From contig NZ_JAGTUK010000004.1 of assembly GCF_018224615.1 (NCBI RefSeq), positions 149,546-213,545 of the forward strand: DNA of 64,000 bases, in the 5' to 3' direction. Below the pieces are notes generated by a model. It was not told where the DNA came from. It made no database searches and worked only from the letters and a program-made list of their open reading frames with translations. Both the position numbers and the translations under genes were made by a program. Origin of the DNA: Microbacterium paraoxydans (GTDB taxonomy: Bacteria; Actinomycetota; Actinomycetes; Actinomycetales; Microbacteriaceae). Of this stretch, positions 16,822 through 29,100 are shown piece after piece (within the stretch, counting starts at the first letter, position 1; every line of letters starts with the position of its first letter).

Positions 16822-18375
16822 GTGACCGCGCCCGAGCCCCTGCTGCCGCCCCCGGCGGAGCGGCTCACGCGCTACGAGCGCCTGCGCGACCGGGTGACGA
16901 ACGCCCCCGACTGGAACCGCGCGATCGCCTGGTTGGCACCATTGGTCGTGACGGCTCTCGCCGCGGTGCTGCGCCTGGTGAACGTGGGGCACCCGCACCA
17001 GCTGGCGTTCGACGAGACCTACTACGTCAAGGACGCCTGGTCGCTGTGGACACAGGGCTATGAGGGCGTCTGGGGTCAGGGCGCCGACGAGGCGTTCCAG
17101 ACCCTGCACGACCTGCCGCTCACGAACAAGGGCGCGTTCATCGTGCACCCCCCGCTCGGCAAGTGGCTGATCGCCCTCGGCATGGCCATCGGCGGGCCGG
17201 ACAACAGCGCCGGATGGCGCCTCGCGACCGCTCTCCTCGGCGCCGGATCCGTGCTGCTGGTGTACCTGATCGCCCGGCGGGTGACCGGGTCCGTCGTCGC
17301 CGCGACCGTCGCGTCCACCCTGCTCGCGATCGACGGTCTGAGCATCGTGCTGAGCCGCATCGCCCTGCTCGACGGCATCCTCACCTTCTTCGTCCTGCTC
17401 GGCGTGCTGTTCGTGATCATCGACCGGCAGCGCACCATCCCGATCCTCGAGCGCCGCGACCCCGACGCCCCCGACCCGCTGTGGGGTCCCGTGCTGTGGC
17501 GCCGCCCATGGCTCGTCGCCGCAGGGCTCGCGCTCGGCGCCGCGTGCGCCGTGAAGTGGTCGGGCCTGTACGTGCTGGCGGGCTTCGGGCTCTACGTCGT
17601 GATCACCGACGCGCTCGCCCGGCGCCGCGGCGGCGTGGTCGTGTGGCCCGCCGCCGCCGTGTTCCGCCAGGGGCCGGTGTCGTTCGTGCTGCTGGTGCTC
17701 CCCGCGGCGGCCGTCTACCTGGCGAGCTGGACCGGCTGGCTCGTGACCGACCGGGGGTACGACCGCGCCAGCGACCCCAACCCGCTGATCGCGCTGTGGA
17801 ACTACCACCAGACGATCCTCGGGTTCCACGTGGGACTCACGCGCGGGCATCCGTACGCGAGCCCGGCGTGGGAGTGGCCGTTCCTGCTGCGCCCCACCGC
17901 CGTGTGGGTCGACCCCGACCCGGGCCCGTGCGGCACCGACCACTGCATCGGGGTGATCTCCGCGATCCCGAACCCGCTGATCTGGTACGGGGGTGTCGCG
18001 GCGGCGGTGTACCTGCTCGTCCGGCTCGTCCGGGCCTGGATCGCGCGCACGCCCACCGACCCCGCGCTCACGCTGCCGCTGGTCGGCCTCGCCGTGACCT
18101 ACCTGCCGTGGCTGATGTTCCCCGAGCGCACGATCTTCCAGTTCTACACGGTGGTCATGATGCCGTTCCTCGTGCTCGCCCTCACCGCGACGCTGCGCAT
18201 CATCGCCGGACGCCGCGAGGATCCGCTGCACCGGCGGCAGTCGGGACAGCGCACCGTGGCGGTGTTCCTCGTCGTGGTCGTGCTCGTCTCGGTGTTCTTC
18301 CTGCCGCTGTGGCTGGGGGTCAGCGTGCCGTACGACTTCTGGCGTCTGCACAACTGGCTGCCCGGCTGGATCTGA
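16822..18375 (+). CDS. pmt: Dolichyl-phosphate-mannose–protein O-mannosyltransferase
   Basis: The 517-residue polytopic membrane enzyme has the catalytic acidic motif FDETYYVKD (about residues 55–63) in its first external loop and around ten hydrophobic helices. It matches the actinobacterial Pmt family (Rv1002c of M. tuberculosis) that mannosylates Ser/Thr of Sec-exported proteins using polyprenyl-phosphate mannose. The start is GTG, with no Shine-Dalgarno site. The neighbouring rsmI on the other strand reproduces the conserved actinobacterial gene pair. Confidence 0.93.
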   Translation: MTAPEPLLPPPAERLTRYERLRDRVTNAPDWNRAIAWLAPLVVTALAAVLRLVNVGHPHQLAFDETYYVKDAWSLWTQGYEGVWGQGADEAFQTLHDLPLTNKGAFIVHPPLGKWLIALGMAIGGPDNSAGWRLATALLGAGSVLLVYLIARRVTGSVVAATVASTLLAIDGLSIVLSRIALLDGILTFFVLLGVLFVIIDRQRTIPILERRDPDAPDPLWGPVLWRRPWLVAAGLALGAACAVKWSGLYVLAGFGLYVVITDALARRRGGVVVWPAAAVFRQGPVSFVLLVLPAAAVYLASWTGWLVTDRGYDRASDPNPLIALWNYHQTILGFHVGLTRGHPYASPAWEWPFLLRPTAVWVDPDPGPCGTDHCIGVISAIPNPLIWYGGVAAAVYLLVRLVRAWIARTPTDPALTLPLVGLAVTYLPWLMFPERTIFQFYTVVMMPFLVLALTATLRIIAGRREDPLHRRQSGQRTVAVFLVVVVLVSVFFLPLWLGVSVPYDFWRLHNWLPGWI

Positions 18376-18397
18376 CGCTCGCGCGCTCCACGGCCCC

Positions 18398-18880
18398 TCA
18401 GCCCGCGTCGTCCGTCGCCACGTGGTCCACGAGCGGCAGCACCCGCCCCGACAGGTGCGTGCGCATCGCGATCGAGGAGGCCGTGCGCGCGACCCCCGGC
18501 ACGAGCGCGACCCGGTCCAGCACCTCCTGCAGCTGCGTCGCGTCGCGGGCGACGAGGCGCAGCTGCATGTCGCTGACCCCCGTCACGGTGTGCATGTCGA
18601 CGATCTCGGGCACCGCGTCGGCCAGCGCGGCCGCCACCTCGTCGTGCCCCACCTTCTGATCGATCTCGACCAGGCAGAACGCGACGAGGCCGTAACCGAA
18701 GCCCGCCGGGTCGACGCGCGGCACGATCGCCTCGATCACCCCGCCCTCGTGCAGCCGGGCCAGGCGGCTCGTGGCGGTCCCCCTCGCGATGCCGAGGCGC
18801 CGCGCACACTCCAGGATCGGCAGCTGCGGCGACTCGGTCAGCAGCCGGATCAGCGCGGCGTCGAGCCGGTCGATGCGCAC
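18398..18880 (-). CDS. Lrp/AsnC family transcriptional regulator
   Basis: The 160-residue protein has an N-terminal winged helix (RIDRLDAALIRLLTESPQ...CARRLGIARGTATSRLARLHEGGVI) and a C-terminal RAM/ACT-like ligand-binding domain. It starts with GTG 2 nt after the stop of the amino acid permease gene and is the last gene of an aminotransferase–permease–regulator operon, so it probably senses the imported amino acid and controls this operon. No Shine-Dalgarno site is visible beyond what lies in the permease 3' end. Confidence 0.9.
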   Translation of the reverse strand: MRIDRLDAALIRLLTESPQLPILECARRLGIARGTATSRLARLHEGGVIEAIVPRVDPAGFGYGLVAFCLVEIDQKVGHDEVAAALADAVPEIVDMHTVTGVSDMQLRLVARDATQLQEVLDRVALVPGVARTASSIAMRTHLSGRVLPLVDHVATDDAG

Positions 18881-18882
18881 CG

Positions 18883-20274
18883 CTACTCCCGCACCACGCC
18901 CGGGCGCGACACACCGCGCGTGAGTCGCGCCACCACGAGCAGCACCACCGTGAGCGCCAGCGTGAGCAGCAGCTGCGTGCGCGCCGCCGGATCGATCATC
19001 GCGAGGGCCACGACCCCGGCGAGCAGCGCCAGGCACAGCCACGACACCCACGGGAAGCCCCAGATGCGCATCGGGAGGTCCTCGCCCGCGCGGTCGGCCC
19101 GGCGGCGCAGCACGATCTGCGAGATCGCGGTCGCGCTCCAGATCACCAGCAGCGTCGACCCCACCACGTTCAGCAGCGCGGGAAGCACCACGTCGGGGAA
19201 CGCCCAGTTCAGCCCGACCGTGACGAACCCGAACGCGACCGACGCCAGCACCGCCAGGTACGGCACGCCCTTGAGGCTCGTGCGCGTGACCGCGAGCGGC
19301 GCCAGCCCCCGCTCGCCCAGCGAGTACGCCATGCGGGAGGCGCCGTAGATGTTCGCGTTCATGGCCGACAGCAGCGCGACGATCACGATCAGGTCCATCA
19401 CCAGGCCGACGCCCGGCACGTTGAGCGTGTCGAGCACGGCGGAGAACGGACCGGCCTGCACCGCGGGGTCGTCCCACGGGAGCACCGCGACGATCACGAA
19501 GATCGAGCCGACGTAGAAGATCAGGATGCGCACCAGCACTTCGCGCACGATGCGACGGATGTTGCGCGAGGGGTCGTCGGACTCGGCCGCCGCGATCGCC
19601 ACGACCTCGGTGCCGCCGAACGCGAACACCACGATCAGGAGCGCGGCCGCGATGCCGGCGATGCCGTTCGGAGCGAAGCCGCCCTCGTCGACCAGGTTCG
19701 ACACCCCGGTGGCCGGGACGCCGGGGATGAGTCCGAGGATCGCGCACACCCCCACGACGAGGAACGCGATGATGGCCGCGACCTTGATCGCCGCGAACCA
19801 GAACTCGAAGCGGCCGTAGTTGCGCACCCCGAAGAGGTTCACCGCCGTGAGCGCCGCCACGAACACCAGCACCCACACCCATGCGGGCACCCCGGGGATC
19901 CAGCCGGCCACGATGCCCGCGGCCCCGGTCGCCTCGGCCGCGATCACCACGATCAGCTGGATCCAGTACAGCCAGCCGACCGCGCTGCCCGCGCTGCGCC
20001 CCATCGCCTTCTGCGCGTAGGAGCTGAACGCCCCCGAACTGGGGCGGGCCGCGACCATCTCGGCGAGCATCGCCATGACGAGCACGACGATGCCGCCGGC
20101 GACCAGGTACGAGATGAGCACGGCGGGTCCGGCGATGCCGATCGCCTGGCCGGAGCCGACGAACAGTCCGGCGCCGATCGCGCCGCCGAGCCCCATCATG
20201 GAGATCTGGCGTCGGGTGAGCCCGGGGTGCAGGCCCTTCGTGGTGGTCGTGGTGACCGGGACCTCGGCGGTCAT
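18883..20274 (-). CDS. Amino acid permease (APC superfamily, AAT/GABA permease type)
   Basis: The 463-residue protein has about 12 membrane helices. It opens with GLTRRQISMMGLGGAIGAGLFVGSG, the conserved helix-1 region of the amino acid transporter family, and later has FAFGGTEVVAIAAAES. It should import an amino acid with protons. Its start overlaps the aminotransferase stop by 4 bp. Linkage with an aromatic-type aminotransferase and an Lrp regulator suggests uptake and transamination of one amino acid class. Confidence 0.9.
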   Translation of the reverse strand: MTAEVPVTTTTTKGLHPGLTRRQISMMGLGGAIGAGLFVGSGQAIGIAGPAVLISYLVAGGIVVLVMAMLAEMVAARPSSGAFSSYAQKAMGRSAGSAVGWLYWIQLIVVIAAEATGAAGIVAGWIPGVPAWVWVLVFVAALTAVNLFGVRNYGRFEFWFAAIKVAAIIAFLVVGVCAILGLIPGVPATGVSNLVDEGGFAPNGIAGIAAALLIVVFAFGGTEVVAIAAAESDDPSRNIRRIVREVLVRILIFYVGSIFVIVAVLPWDDPAVQAGPFSAVLDTLNVPGVGLVMDLIVIVALLSAMNANIYGASRMAYSLGERGLAPLAVTRTSLKGVPYLAVLASVAFGFVTVGLNWAFPDVVLPALLNVVGSTLLVIWSATAISQIVLRRRADRAGEDLPMRIWGFPWVSWLCLALLAGVVALAMIDPAARTQLLLTLALTVVLLVVARLTRGVSRPGVVRE

Positions 20275-21365
20275 GCGGACACCTCCGCCCGCTCGCGCGC
20301 ACCCTCGAGGTCGGCGGCAGGCGCCGTGAGCGCCGCCTCCACCCGGTCGATGTCGGTCGCGGAGCCGGAGGAGATCCGCACGCCCTCCCCCGGGAAGGCG
20401 CGCGCCACGACGCCGCCCTCGTGCAGCAGCGCGTCGAGCTCGGCCGTCCGCTCACCCGCAGGCACCCACACGAAGTTCGCCTGCGACGCCACCGCCGGCC
20501 ATCCCGCCGCCGTCAGCACCGCGTGCAGACGGTCGCGCTGCGCCACCACCTCCTCGATGCGCACCGCGAGCTCGTCCTCCGCAGCCAGCGACGCCAGGGC
20601 CGCGGCCTGCGCGAGGTCGGTGACCCCGAACGGCACCGCCACCTTGCGCTGCGCCTCGGCGACCTCGCGCGGCGCGATCGCGTAGCCGATGCGCAGGCCC
20701 GCCAGGCCGTACGCCTTCGAGAACGTGTGCAGCACCGCGACGTGCGGGTGGCGGCGGAACAGCTCGATGCCCGCGCCCCGGCTCTCCGTGCGGTCGAAGT
20801 GCACATAGGCCTCGTCGATCACGACGAGCACGTCGCGCGGGACCGCGGCCACGAAGCGCTCCAGCTCGTCGGCGCCGACGACCGTGCCCGTGGGGTTGTT
20901 CGGGTTGCACACGAACACCAGGCGCGTGCGCGGCGTGATCGCGGCGAGCATCGCGTCGAGGTCGTGCGCGTGGCGAGCGTCGAGCGGGACCGGTACGGGC
21001 GTGGCGCCGGCGATGCGCACGAGCGAGGGGTACGCCTCGAACGAGCGCCACGCGAAGACGACCTCGTCGCCCGCGCCCGCGACCGCGTGGATCAGCTGCG
21101 CGGCGATCTCCACCGATCCCGCACCCACCGTGACCTCGTCGACGTCGACGCGGTAGCGCGCGGCGAGCGCCTGCCGCACGGCCGCGGCGCTCATGTCGGG
21201 GTAGCGGTGGATGCTCGCCAGGCGCTCCTGCACGGCCAGGGCGACCGAGGGAAGCGGCGGATGGGGCGACTCGTTGGAGGAGAGCTTCGAGGCTCCGGCG
21301 GGGGCCGAGCGACCCTGGCGGTAGGCGGGGACGGCGTCGAGGCCGGCACGGGCGGAGAGGGGCAT
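20271..21365 (-). CDS. PLP-dependent aminotransferase, HisC/Pat (aromatic or histidinol-phosphate) type
   Basis: The 364-residue fold-type I aminotransferase has KLSSNESPHPPLP at the N-terminus, the substrate and cofactor segment CNPNNPTGTVV, DEAYVHF, and the PLP-binding lysine in HTFSKAYGLAGLRIGY. It matches the actinobacterial HisC-like Pat proteins (transamination of aromatic amino acids) rather than the his-operon enzyme, as no his genes are nearby. The ATG at 21365 follows AAGGA. It is the first gene of the three-gene operon. Confidence 0.85.
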   Translation of the reverse strand: MPLSARAGLDAVPAYRQGRSAPAGASKLSSNESPHPPLPSVALAVQERLASIHRYPDMSAAAVRQALAARYRVDVDEVTVGAGSVEIAAQLIHAVAGAGDEVVFAWRSFEAYPSLVRIAGATPVPVPLDARHAHDLDAMLAAITPRTRLVFVCNPNNPTGTVVGADELERFVAAVPRDVLVVIDEAYVHFDRTESRGAGIELFRRHPHVAVLHTFSKAYGLAGLRIGYAIAPREVAEAQRKVAVPFGVTDLAQAAALASLAAEDELAVRIEEVVAQRDRLHAVLTAAGWPAVASQANFVWVPAGERTAELDALLHEGGVVARAFPGEGVRISSGSATDIDRVEAALTAPAADLEGARERAEVSA

Positions 21366-21405
21366 CGTCAGAGCATCCTTGCTGTGATCCGGGTGGTGTC
21401 GCGTC

Positions 21406-21435
21406 ACCCTAGAACGCGCGCCGGGCTGTGGGCAA
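21406..21435 (-). promoter_or_regulatory. Promoter of the aminotransferase–permease–Lrp operon
   Basis: On the minus strand TTGCCC (21430–21435) and TAGGGT (21406–21411) are separated by 18 nt. Transcription would start about 35 nt before the ATG at 21365. Confidence 0.55.
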
Positions 21436-21459
21436 TCGGTGCAGCAAAAGGTGAGCATC

Positions 21460-21475
21460 GCGCGCAATCGCGCGC
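21460..21475. promoter_or_regulatory. GCGCGC inverted repeat upstream of the operon promoter
   Basis: GCGCGC-AATC-GCGCGC lies 24 bp upstream of the -35 hexamer and is a candidate site for the operon's own Lrp-type regulator. Simple GC-rich palindromes are common in such DNA, so this is weak. Confidence 0.25.
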
Positions 21476-21517
21476 CGGTTCGCCGCATCACCCTGGGCAG
21501 ATTGTCCAGCGCTGGGG

Positions 21518-23320
21518 TCAGCGCTCGCGCGGCACGTCGGCGGGGTCGGCCACCGGCAGCCGGCACACGAAGTCGCGGCAGTCGTACACGCGCTCGGCCG
21601 CCGCGTCCTTGCCCTCGAACAGCTCGAAGCCGGACGCCGCGAAGACACCCGCCTGCTCGGGCGTGACGACGGCGACGACGTCGGCGTCCGCGGCCAGGGC
21701 GGCCGCGGCGAGCGCTCCCGCGCGATCCGACGTGACCGCGACCACCTGCCGCGGCGGTGACACCAGCTCGGCGGCGACTCGCAACAGCGTGCCGTGGGCG
21801 AACGGCTGCGCCAGGGCCCGTGCGGCGAGTCCCCGCACGATGTCGACCGCCGCAGCGCGGTACTGGTCCCCCGCGCCGAGCCGCCAGGCCGAGAGCGCGG
21901 CCCCGGCGAGCGCGGCGGCATCGGACGGCAGGTCGCCGTCGGTCTGATCCGGTGACACCGCGATGCCCTGCGCGGCCAGCAGCGGATCGTCGGCCACTCC
22001 CCCGCTCAGCACGCCGTCGAGCACCTCGCGGCCCGTGACCGCCCACGCCGCGTCGCCCGTCGCGGCGGCGAGCGCGAACAGCCCCTCGGCCAGCAGCGCG
22101 AGATCCGCGGGCGTCGCCACGGCGGCGGACGCGCGACCGTCGAGCGACGCGCGCACGAGGGTGCCGTCCGCGTCGCGGTTGTCGCGGAGCACGGCCTCGG
22201 CCGCGGTGGCCGCTGCCGCGATCCACTCCGGCTCCCCCGCGGCGGCCCCGGCACGGGCGAGCGCGGCGATCGCCAGGCCGTTCCACCCCGTGATCACCTT
22301 GCCGTCCACCGCGGGCGGCTCCAGCCCGGCGCGCTCGGCCACGGGGCGGCGGTAGAAGCCGCCCTCGCTGCGGGCGCCGTCGATCCATGACTCCGAGTCC
22401 TGCGCGGCCCCGAAGCCACCGCCCTCGCGCCGCAGCACCGTCAGCAGGAACGCGACCACGCCGCGCGCGGTCGCCCCGTCCCCCGCGTCGCGCGCGACGT
22501 CGAGCAGCTGCGCGTTGTCGGTGAGCATGCGCTCGTAGTGCGGCACCGTCCAGTCGCGCTGCGTGGCGTAGCGGAAGAAGCCGCCGTCCTCGTCGCGCAG
22601 GTCGGAGGCGGTCATCGCGGCCAGTGCGCGCTCGGCCGAGGCCGCGGCCTCCGGGGCGCCCGCGCGCACGACGGGGTGCTGGAGCATGCGCAGCGTCGTG
22701 GCGACCGGGAACTTCGGGGCGCCGCCGAAACCGCCGTACTCGCGGTCCTCGCGCACCGCCACGGCCTCGGCCGCGGCGACGAGCGCCGCCGCGTCCGGCA
22801 GCTCGGACGGGGTGGACTCCGCCGCCCGCGCGAGCGCCTCGGTCACGGCGTCCGCGGACTCCTCGGCCTGTGCGCGCCGGAGGGTCCACGCCTCCCGCAC
22901 GGCCGCGAGCACCTCGCGGAACGCGGGCATCGGCGGACGCGGCTCCGGCGGCCAGTAGGTGCCGGCGTAGAACGCGCGACCGGTGGGCGTGGTGAACACC
23001 GTGAGCGGCCAGCCGAGGTTCTGCGTGAACGCCGACGCCGCGGCCATGTACGCGCCGTCCACCTGCGGGTGCTCCTCGCGGTCGACCTTGACCGCCACGA
23101 AGCCGTCGTTGATCAGGGCCGCCGTGGCCGGGTCGGCGAACGACTCGCGCGCCATCACGTGACACCAGTGGCAGGTGGAGTAGCCGATCGACACGAGCAG
23201 CGGCACGTCGCGCCGACGCGCCTCCGCGAACGCCTCCTCGCCCCACGGGTACCAGTCGACCGGGTTGTCGGCGTGCGCCCGCAGGTACGGGCTGTGCGTG
23301 TCGGCGAGGCGGTTGGTCAT
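21518..23320 (-). CDS. DUF255 thioredoxin-like protein (YyaL family)
   Basis: A 600-residue protein with an N-terminal thioredoxin-like domain ([17 protein letters not shown], then STCHWCHVM with a CxxC pair, [12 protein letters not shown]) and a long C-terminal alpha/alpha-barrel region resembling cellobiose 2-epimerase/mannosidase folds. This is the widespread YyaL/SSP411 family, whose biochemical role is not settled. The start ATG has TAGCGT 7 nt upstream and no Shine-Dalgarno site. It is transcribed alone. Confidence 0.92.
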   Translation of the reverse strand: MTNRLADTHSPYLRAHADNPVDWYPWGEEAFAEARRRDVPLLVSIGYSTCHWCHVMARESFADPATAALINDGFVAVKVDREEHPQVDGAYMAAASAFTQNLGWPLTVFTTPTGRAFYAGTYWPPEPRPPMPAFREVLAAVREAWTLRRAQAEESADAVTEALARAAESTPSELPDAAALVAAAEAVAVREDREYGGFGGAPKFPVATTLRMLQHPVVRAGAPEAAASAERALAAMTASDLRDEDGGFFRYATQRDWTVPHYERMLTDNAQLLDVARDAGDGATARGVVAFLLTVLRREGGGFGAAQDSESWIDGARSEGGFYRRPVAERAGLEPPAVDGKVITGWNGLAIAALARAGAAAGEPEWIAAAATAAEAVLRDNRDADGTLVRASLDGRASAAVATPADLALLAEGLFALAAATGDAAWAVTGREVLDGVLSGGVADDPLLAAQGIAVSPDQTDGDLPSDAAALAGAALSAWRLGAGDQYRAAAVDIVRGLAARALAQPFAHGTLLRVAAELVSPPRQVVAVTSDRAGALAAAALAADADVVAVVTPEQAGVFAASGFELFEGKDAAAERVYDCRDFVCRLPVADPADVPRER

Positions 23321-23327
23321 GCGGTCC

Positions 23328-23333
23328 ACGCTA
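23328..23333 (-). promoter_or_regulatory. -10 box of a probable leaderless promoter (DUF255 gene)
   Basis: TAGCGT on the minus strand, 7 nt before the ATG. Confidence 0.5.
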
Positions 23334-23363
23334 CGCCGCGCACGGCCGGGCGGGGCGGGCGGC

Positions 23364-23933
23364 TCAGCCCACGAGCAGGTCGACGGGGCGCGCCGCCGCG
23401 TAGCCGACCAGGGGCAGCGCACGCTCGGCTGCCAGCGCGATGCGGGCCCGCAGCACCTCGGTCGCGACCTCGTAGCCGTCGAAGTCGGTGTCGCTCGCGT
23501 ACACCCCGAGCGGAAGCGTGAGCGCCTGGAAGAACGCGAACAGCGGACGCAGCTGGTGCTCGATGATGAGCGCGTGCCGCTCGCCGCCGCCCGTCGCCGC
23601 GAGCAGCACGGGCGTGCCCACCAGGGCGTACTGCCCGACGAAGTCGAACAGGTGCTTGAACAGCCCGGTGAAGGACGCGCGGTAGACGGGGCTGCCCACG
23701 ATCAGCAGATCGGCGTTCTCGATCGCCTGCAGCTTCTCCTCCACCGCGGGCGGCAGCTGGTCGCGGCGCAGCGCCCCGGCCAGCTCGGGGCCGAGCTGCG
23801 TGAGCTCGATGAGCTGCGCGTCGACGTCCGCCCGCTCGGCGATCGCGGCCGTGATCGCGCGCACGAGGGCGGTCGTCTTGCTGGGCTCGTGCAGGGAGCC
23901 CGACACGGCCACGACACGGTACGGAGCTGTCAT
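23364..23933 (-). CDS. NADPH-dependent FMN reductase (SsuE/MsuE-like)
   Basis: The 189-residue flavodoxin-fold protein has the phosphate-binding loop [11 protein letters not shown] near residue 10 and [19 protein letters not shown] for the flavin ring. This is the usual pattern of reductases that deliver reduced FMN to two-component monooxygenases. No monooxygenase is adjacent, but two luciferase-like ones occur 8–15 kb away and could use reduced flavin from it, an inference only. TACCGT stands 7 nt before the ATG. Confidence 0.88.
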   Translation of the reverse strand: MTAPYRVVAVSGSLHEPSKTTALVRAITAAIAERADVDAQLIELTQLGPELAGALRRDQLPPAVEEKLQAIENADLLIVGSPVYRASFTGLFKHLFDFVGQYALVGTPVLLAATGGGERHALIIEHQLRPLFAFFQALTLPLGVYASDTDFDGYEVATEVLRARIALAAERALPLVGYAAARPVDLLVG

Positions 23934-23940
23934 GGCCTCG

Positions 23941-23946
23941 ACGGTA
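23941..23946 (-). promoter_or_regulatory. -10 box of a probable leaderless promoter (FMN reductase)
   Basis: TACCGT on the minus strand, 7 nt before the ATG at 23933, just beyond a hairpin that ends the previous gene. Confidence 0.45.
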
Positions 23947-23955
23947 CCCACGAGA

Positions 23956-23988
23956 ACGCCCCGTGTCGCGCGAAGCGACACGGGGCGT
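23956..23988 (-). terminator. Strong hairpin terminator after the aldo/keto reductase gene
   Basis: ACGCCCCGTGTCGC pairs perfectly with GCGACACGGGGCGT, a 14-bp stem with a 5-nt loop, 20 bp beyond the stop at 24009. On the minus strand it is followed by TTCTCGT, a weak T run. Confidence 0.75.
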
Positions 23989-24008
23989 CATCTGGTGCGA
24001 GCGGCGGC

Positions 24009-26059
<2,051 letters not shown>

Positions 26060-26065
26060 GTGTTG

Positions 26066-26071
26066 ATCGTA
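26066..26071 (-). promoter_or_regulatory. -10 box of a probable leaderless promoter (DUF418-like gene)
   Basis: TACGAT on the minus strand, 6 nt before the GTG at 26059. It lies where the -35 region of the divergent hrpA promoter would be. Confidence 0.5.
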
Positions 26072-26088
26072 GGGGGCGCATCCCGGCA

Positions 26089-26094
26089 TACGAT
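26089..26094 (+). promoter_or_regulatory. -10 box of a near-leaderless promoter (hrpA)
   Basis: TACGAT, 8 nt before the ATG at 26103. GGAGGG is present but only 2 nt from the ATG, too close to act as a normal ribosome binding site. Confidence 0.45.
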
Positions 26095-26102
26095 GGAGGG
26101 CT

Positions 26103-29100
26103 ATGTCCTCCCCCGTCATCTCCTATCCCCCGGAGCTGCCCGTCAGCGCCGCGCGGGACGAGATCGCCGCCGCGATCCGCGATCACCAGGTGGTGATCGT
26201 GGCGGGCGCGACCGGCTCGGGCAAGACCACGCAGCTGCCGAAGATCGCGCTCGAACTGGGCCGCGAGCGCATCGCCCACACGCAGCCGCGCCGCCTGGCC
26301 GCCCGCACGATCGCGGAGCGCGTGGCGGAGGAGCTGCACGTCGAACTCGGCACGCTCGTCGGCTACAAGGTGCGCTTCACCGACCGGGTGTCGGACGAGA
26401 CCCGCATCGCGCTGATGACCGACGGCATCCTGCTCAACGAGATCCACCGCGACCGGCTGCTCACCCGGTACGACACGATCATCATCGACGAGGCCCACGA
26501 GCGCTCCCTCAACGTCGACTTCCTGCTGGGCTACCTCGCCCGCATCCTGCCGGAGCGGCCCGACCTCAAGGTGGTCATCACCTCGGCGACCATCGACCCG
26601 GAGAGCTTCGCGCGCCACTTCGCCGCCGCCGACGGCACTCCCGCCCCGATCATCGAGGTGTCCGGCCGCACGTATCCGGTGGAGATCCGCTACCGCCCGC
26701 TCACGGACGAGTCGGACGAGGCGCCGGCCGCGGGCGAACCGGAGGACGAGGTGTCGGCGATCGTCGCCGCGCTGCGCGAGCTCGACCGCGAGGCGCCGGG
26801 CGACGTGTTGGTGTTCCTGCCCGGCGAGGCCGAGATCCGCGACGCGGCCGATGCGGTGCGCGGGGCCTACGCCAAGGACCGCTCCCCCACGGAGGTGCTG
26901 CCGCTGTTCGGACGGCTGTCGGCCGCGGAGCAGCACCGCGTGTTCGAACGCAGCAGCGTCGCGGGCGTGCGGCGGAGGGTCGTGCTGGCGACGAACGTGG
27001 CCGAGACCAGCCTCACGGTCCCCGGCATCAAGTACGTGATCGACACCGGCACCGCCCGCATCTCCCGGTACAGCAACCGCTCGAAGGTGCAGCGCCTGCC
27101 GATCGAGGCGATCTCGCAGGCCTCGGCCAACCAGCGCTCCGGCCGTGCCGGGCGCACGAGCGAGGGCATCGCGATCCGCCTGTACGCGCAGGAGGACTTC
27201 GAGCGGCGCCCGGAGTTCACCGAGCCGGAGATCCTGCGCACCTCGCTCGCCTCGGTCATCCTGCAGATGCTGTCGCTGGGCTTCGGCGACATCGCCGCGT
27301 TCCCCTTCCTCACCCCGCCCGACTCGCGCGGCGTGAAGGCCGCGTTCGATCTGCTCACCGAGCTCGGCGCCGTGGCCCTTCGTCGGGCTCAGGGACCGGA
27401 TCAGGGAGCGCCGCACCTCACCCGCGTCGGCCGGGACATCTCCCGCATGCCGATCGACCCGCGGTTCGCGCGCATGCTGATCGAGGCGGGGCGCAGCGAC
27501 CGCAGCGGCACGGTGCTGCGCGACGTGCTCGCGATCGTCGCCGGCCTCACCATCCAGGACGTGCGGGAGCGGCCGGAGGAGCGCCGGGAAGAGGCCGACC
27601 GCCTGCACGCGCGCTTCGCCGACCCCACGAGCGACTTCCTGACGCTGCTGAACCTGTGGAACCACCTGCGCGAGCAGCAGCGGGAGCTGGGGTCGAGCGC
27701 GTTCCGCCGCCTGTGCCGCGCGGAGCACCTGAACTACGTGCGCGTGCGCGAGTGGTTCGACGTGCACCGCCAGCTGCGCACGCTCGTGAAGACCACCGAG
27801 CGCGGCGACCACAACGGCGGCGCGGCCGACCCCGACGCGATCCACCGCGCCCTGCTGGCCGGCCTGCTGTCGCAGATCGGCATCCTCGACGAGCGCACCG
27901 CCCCCGCGGGCAAGGCCCACTCCCCCGCCAAGGAGCCGAAGGGCCGCCGCCCCACCGAGTACCGCGGAGCGCGCGGCATCCGGTTCTCGATCTTCCCCGG
28001 CTCTGCGCTGCGCAAGAAGAGCCCGCGCGCCGTGATGGCCGCCGAGATCGTGGAGACCTCGCGCACGTTCGCGCGGACGGTCGCCGCGATCGACCCCGCC
28101 TGGGCCGAACCGCTCGCGGGCGACCTCGCCAAGCGGCAGGTGACCGAGCCGCACTGGTCGAAGGACGCGGGGGCCGCCGTCGCGTACGAGAAGGTCACGC
28201 TGTTCGGCATCGAGATCATCCCGCGCCGCCGCGTGCAGTTCGCCCGCATCGACCGGGCCGCCGCGCGCGAGCTCTTCGTGCGGCACGCGCTCGTCGAGGG
28301 CGAGTGGGATCCGTCGCGCATCGACAAGCGGGTGAGCGCGTTCTGGCGCAGCAACGCCGAGCTGCGCCGCCGCCTGGAGAAGCTGGAGGAGCGCGAGCGC
28401 CGCCGCGACATCCTCGCGGGCGACGAGGCCGTGTTCCGCTTCTACGACGAGCGCATCCCGGCCGAGGTCTTCGACGTGCGGTCGTTCGAGAAGTGGTGGC
28501 GGGAGGCTCTCTCGACCACCCCGAAGCTGCTCGTGATGCGCGAGAGCGACCTCGTCGACGAGGCCGACCGCGCGGACCAGCGCGAGTTCCCGACGCGCTG
28601 GACCCAGGGCGATCAGGTGCTGGGCCTCGCCTACCGTTTCGAGCCGGGCGCCGCAGACGACGGTGTCAGCGTGGTGCTGCCGCTGCCGCTGCTGGCGCAG
28701 ATCGAGGACCGCGGGTTCGACTGGCAGGTGCCCGGTCTGCGCGCCGAGCTCGTCACGGGGCTGCTGCGCGCGCTGCCCAAGTCCATCCGCCGCCATGTGG
28801 TGCCCGCCGCCGACTGGGCGGAGAAGTTCGGCGCCGAGCTGGCCGACCAGGGTCCGGAGTCGCACGGCGGGCTGCCGCCGCGCACGCTCAAGGAGGCGCT
28901 CGCGCGGCTCATCCAGCCGCTCGCGAATCAGCTCGTGTCGGCCGCCGACTTCGAAGACGACCGCGTGCCCGCCCACCTGCGGATGAACTTCCGCGCGGTG
29001 GACGAGCGTGGCCGCGTCGTCGGCTCCGGCCGCGACCTGCCGGCGCTCCAGGCGCAGCTGTCCGACCGCGCGCGCAGCAGCGTCGCCCGCTCGATCGCCC

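Noticed and set aside
23364..23933. Assigning the FMN reductase to the luciferase-like monooxygenase operon
   Set aside because: It is 7–8 kb away with its own promoter. The link is only mentioned as a possibility.
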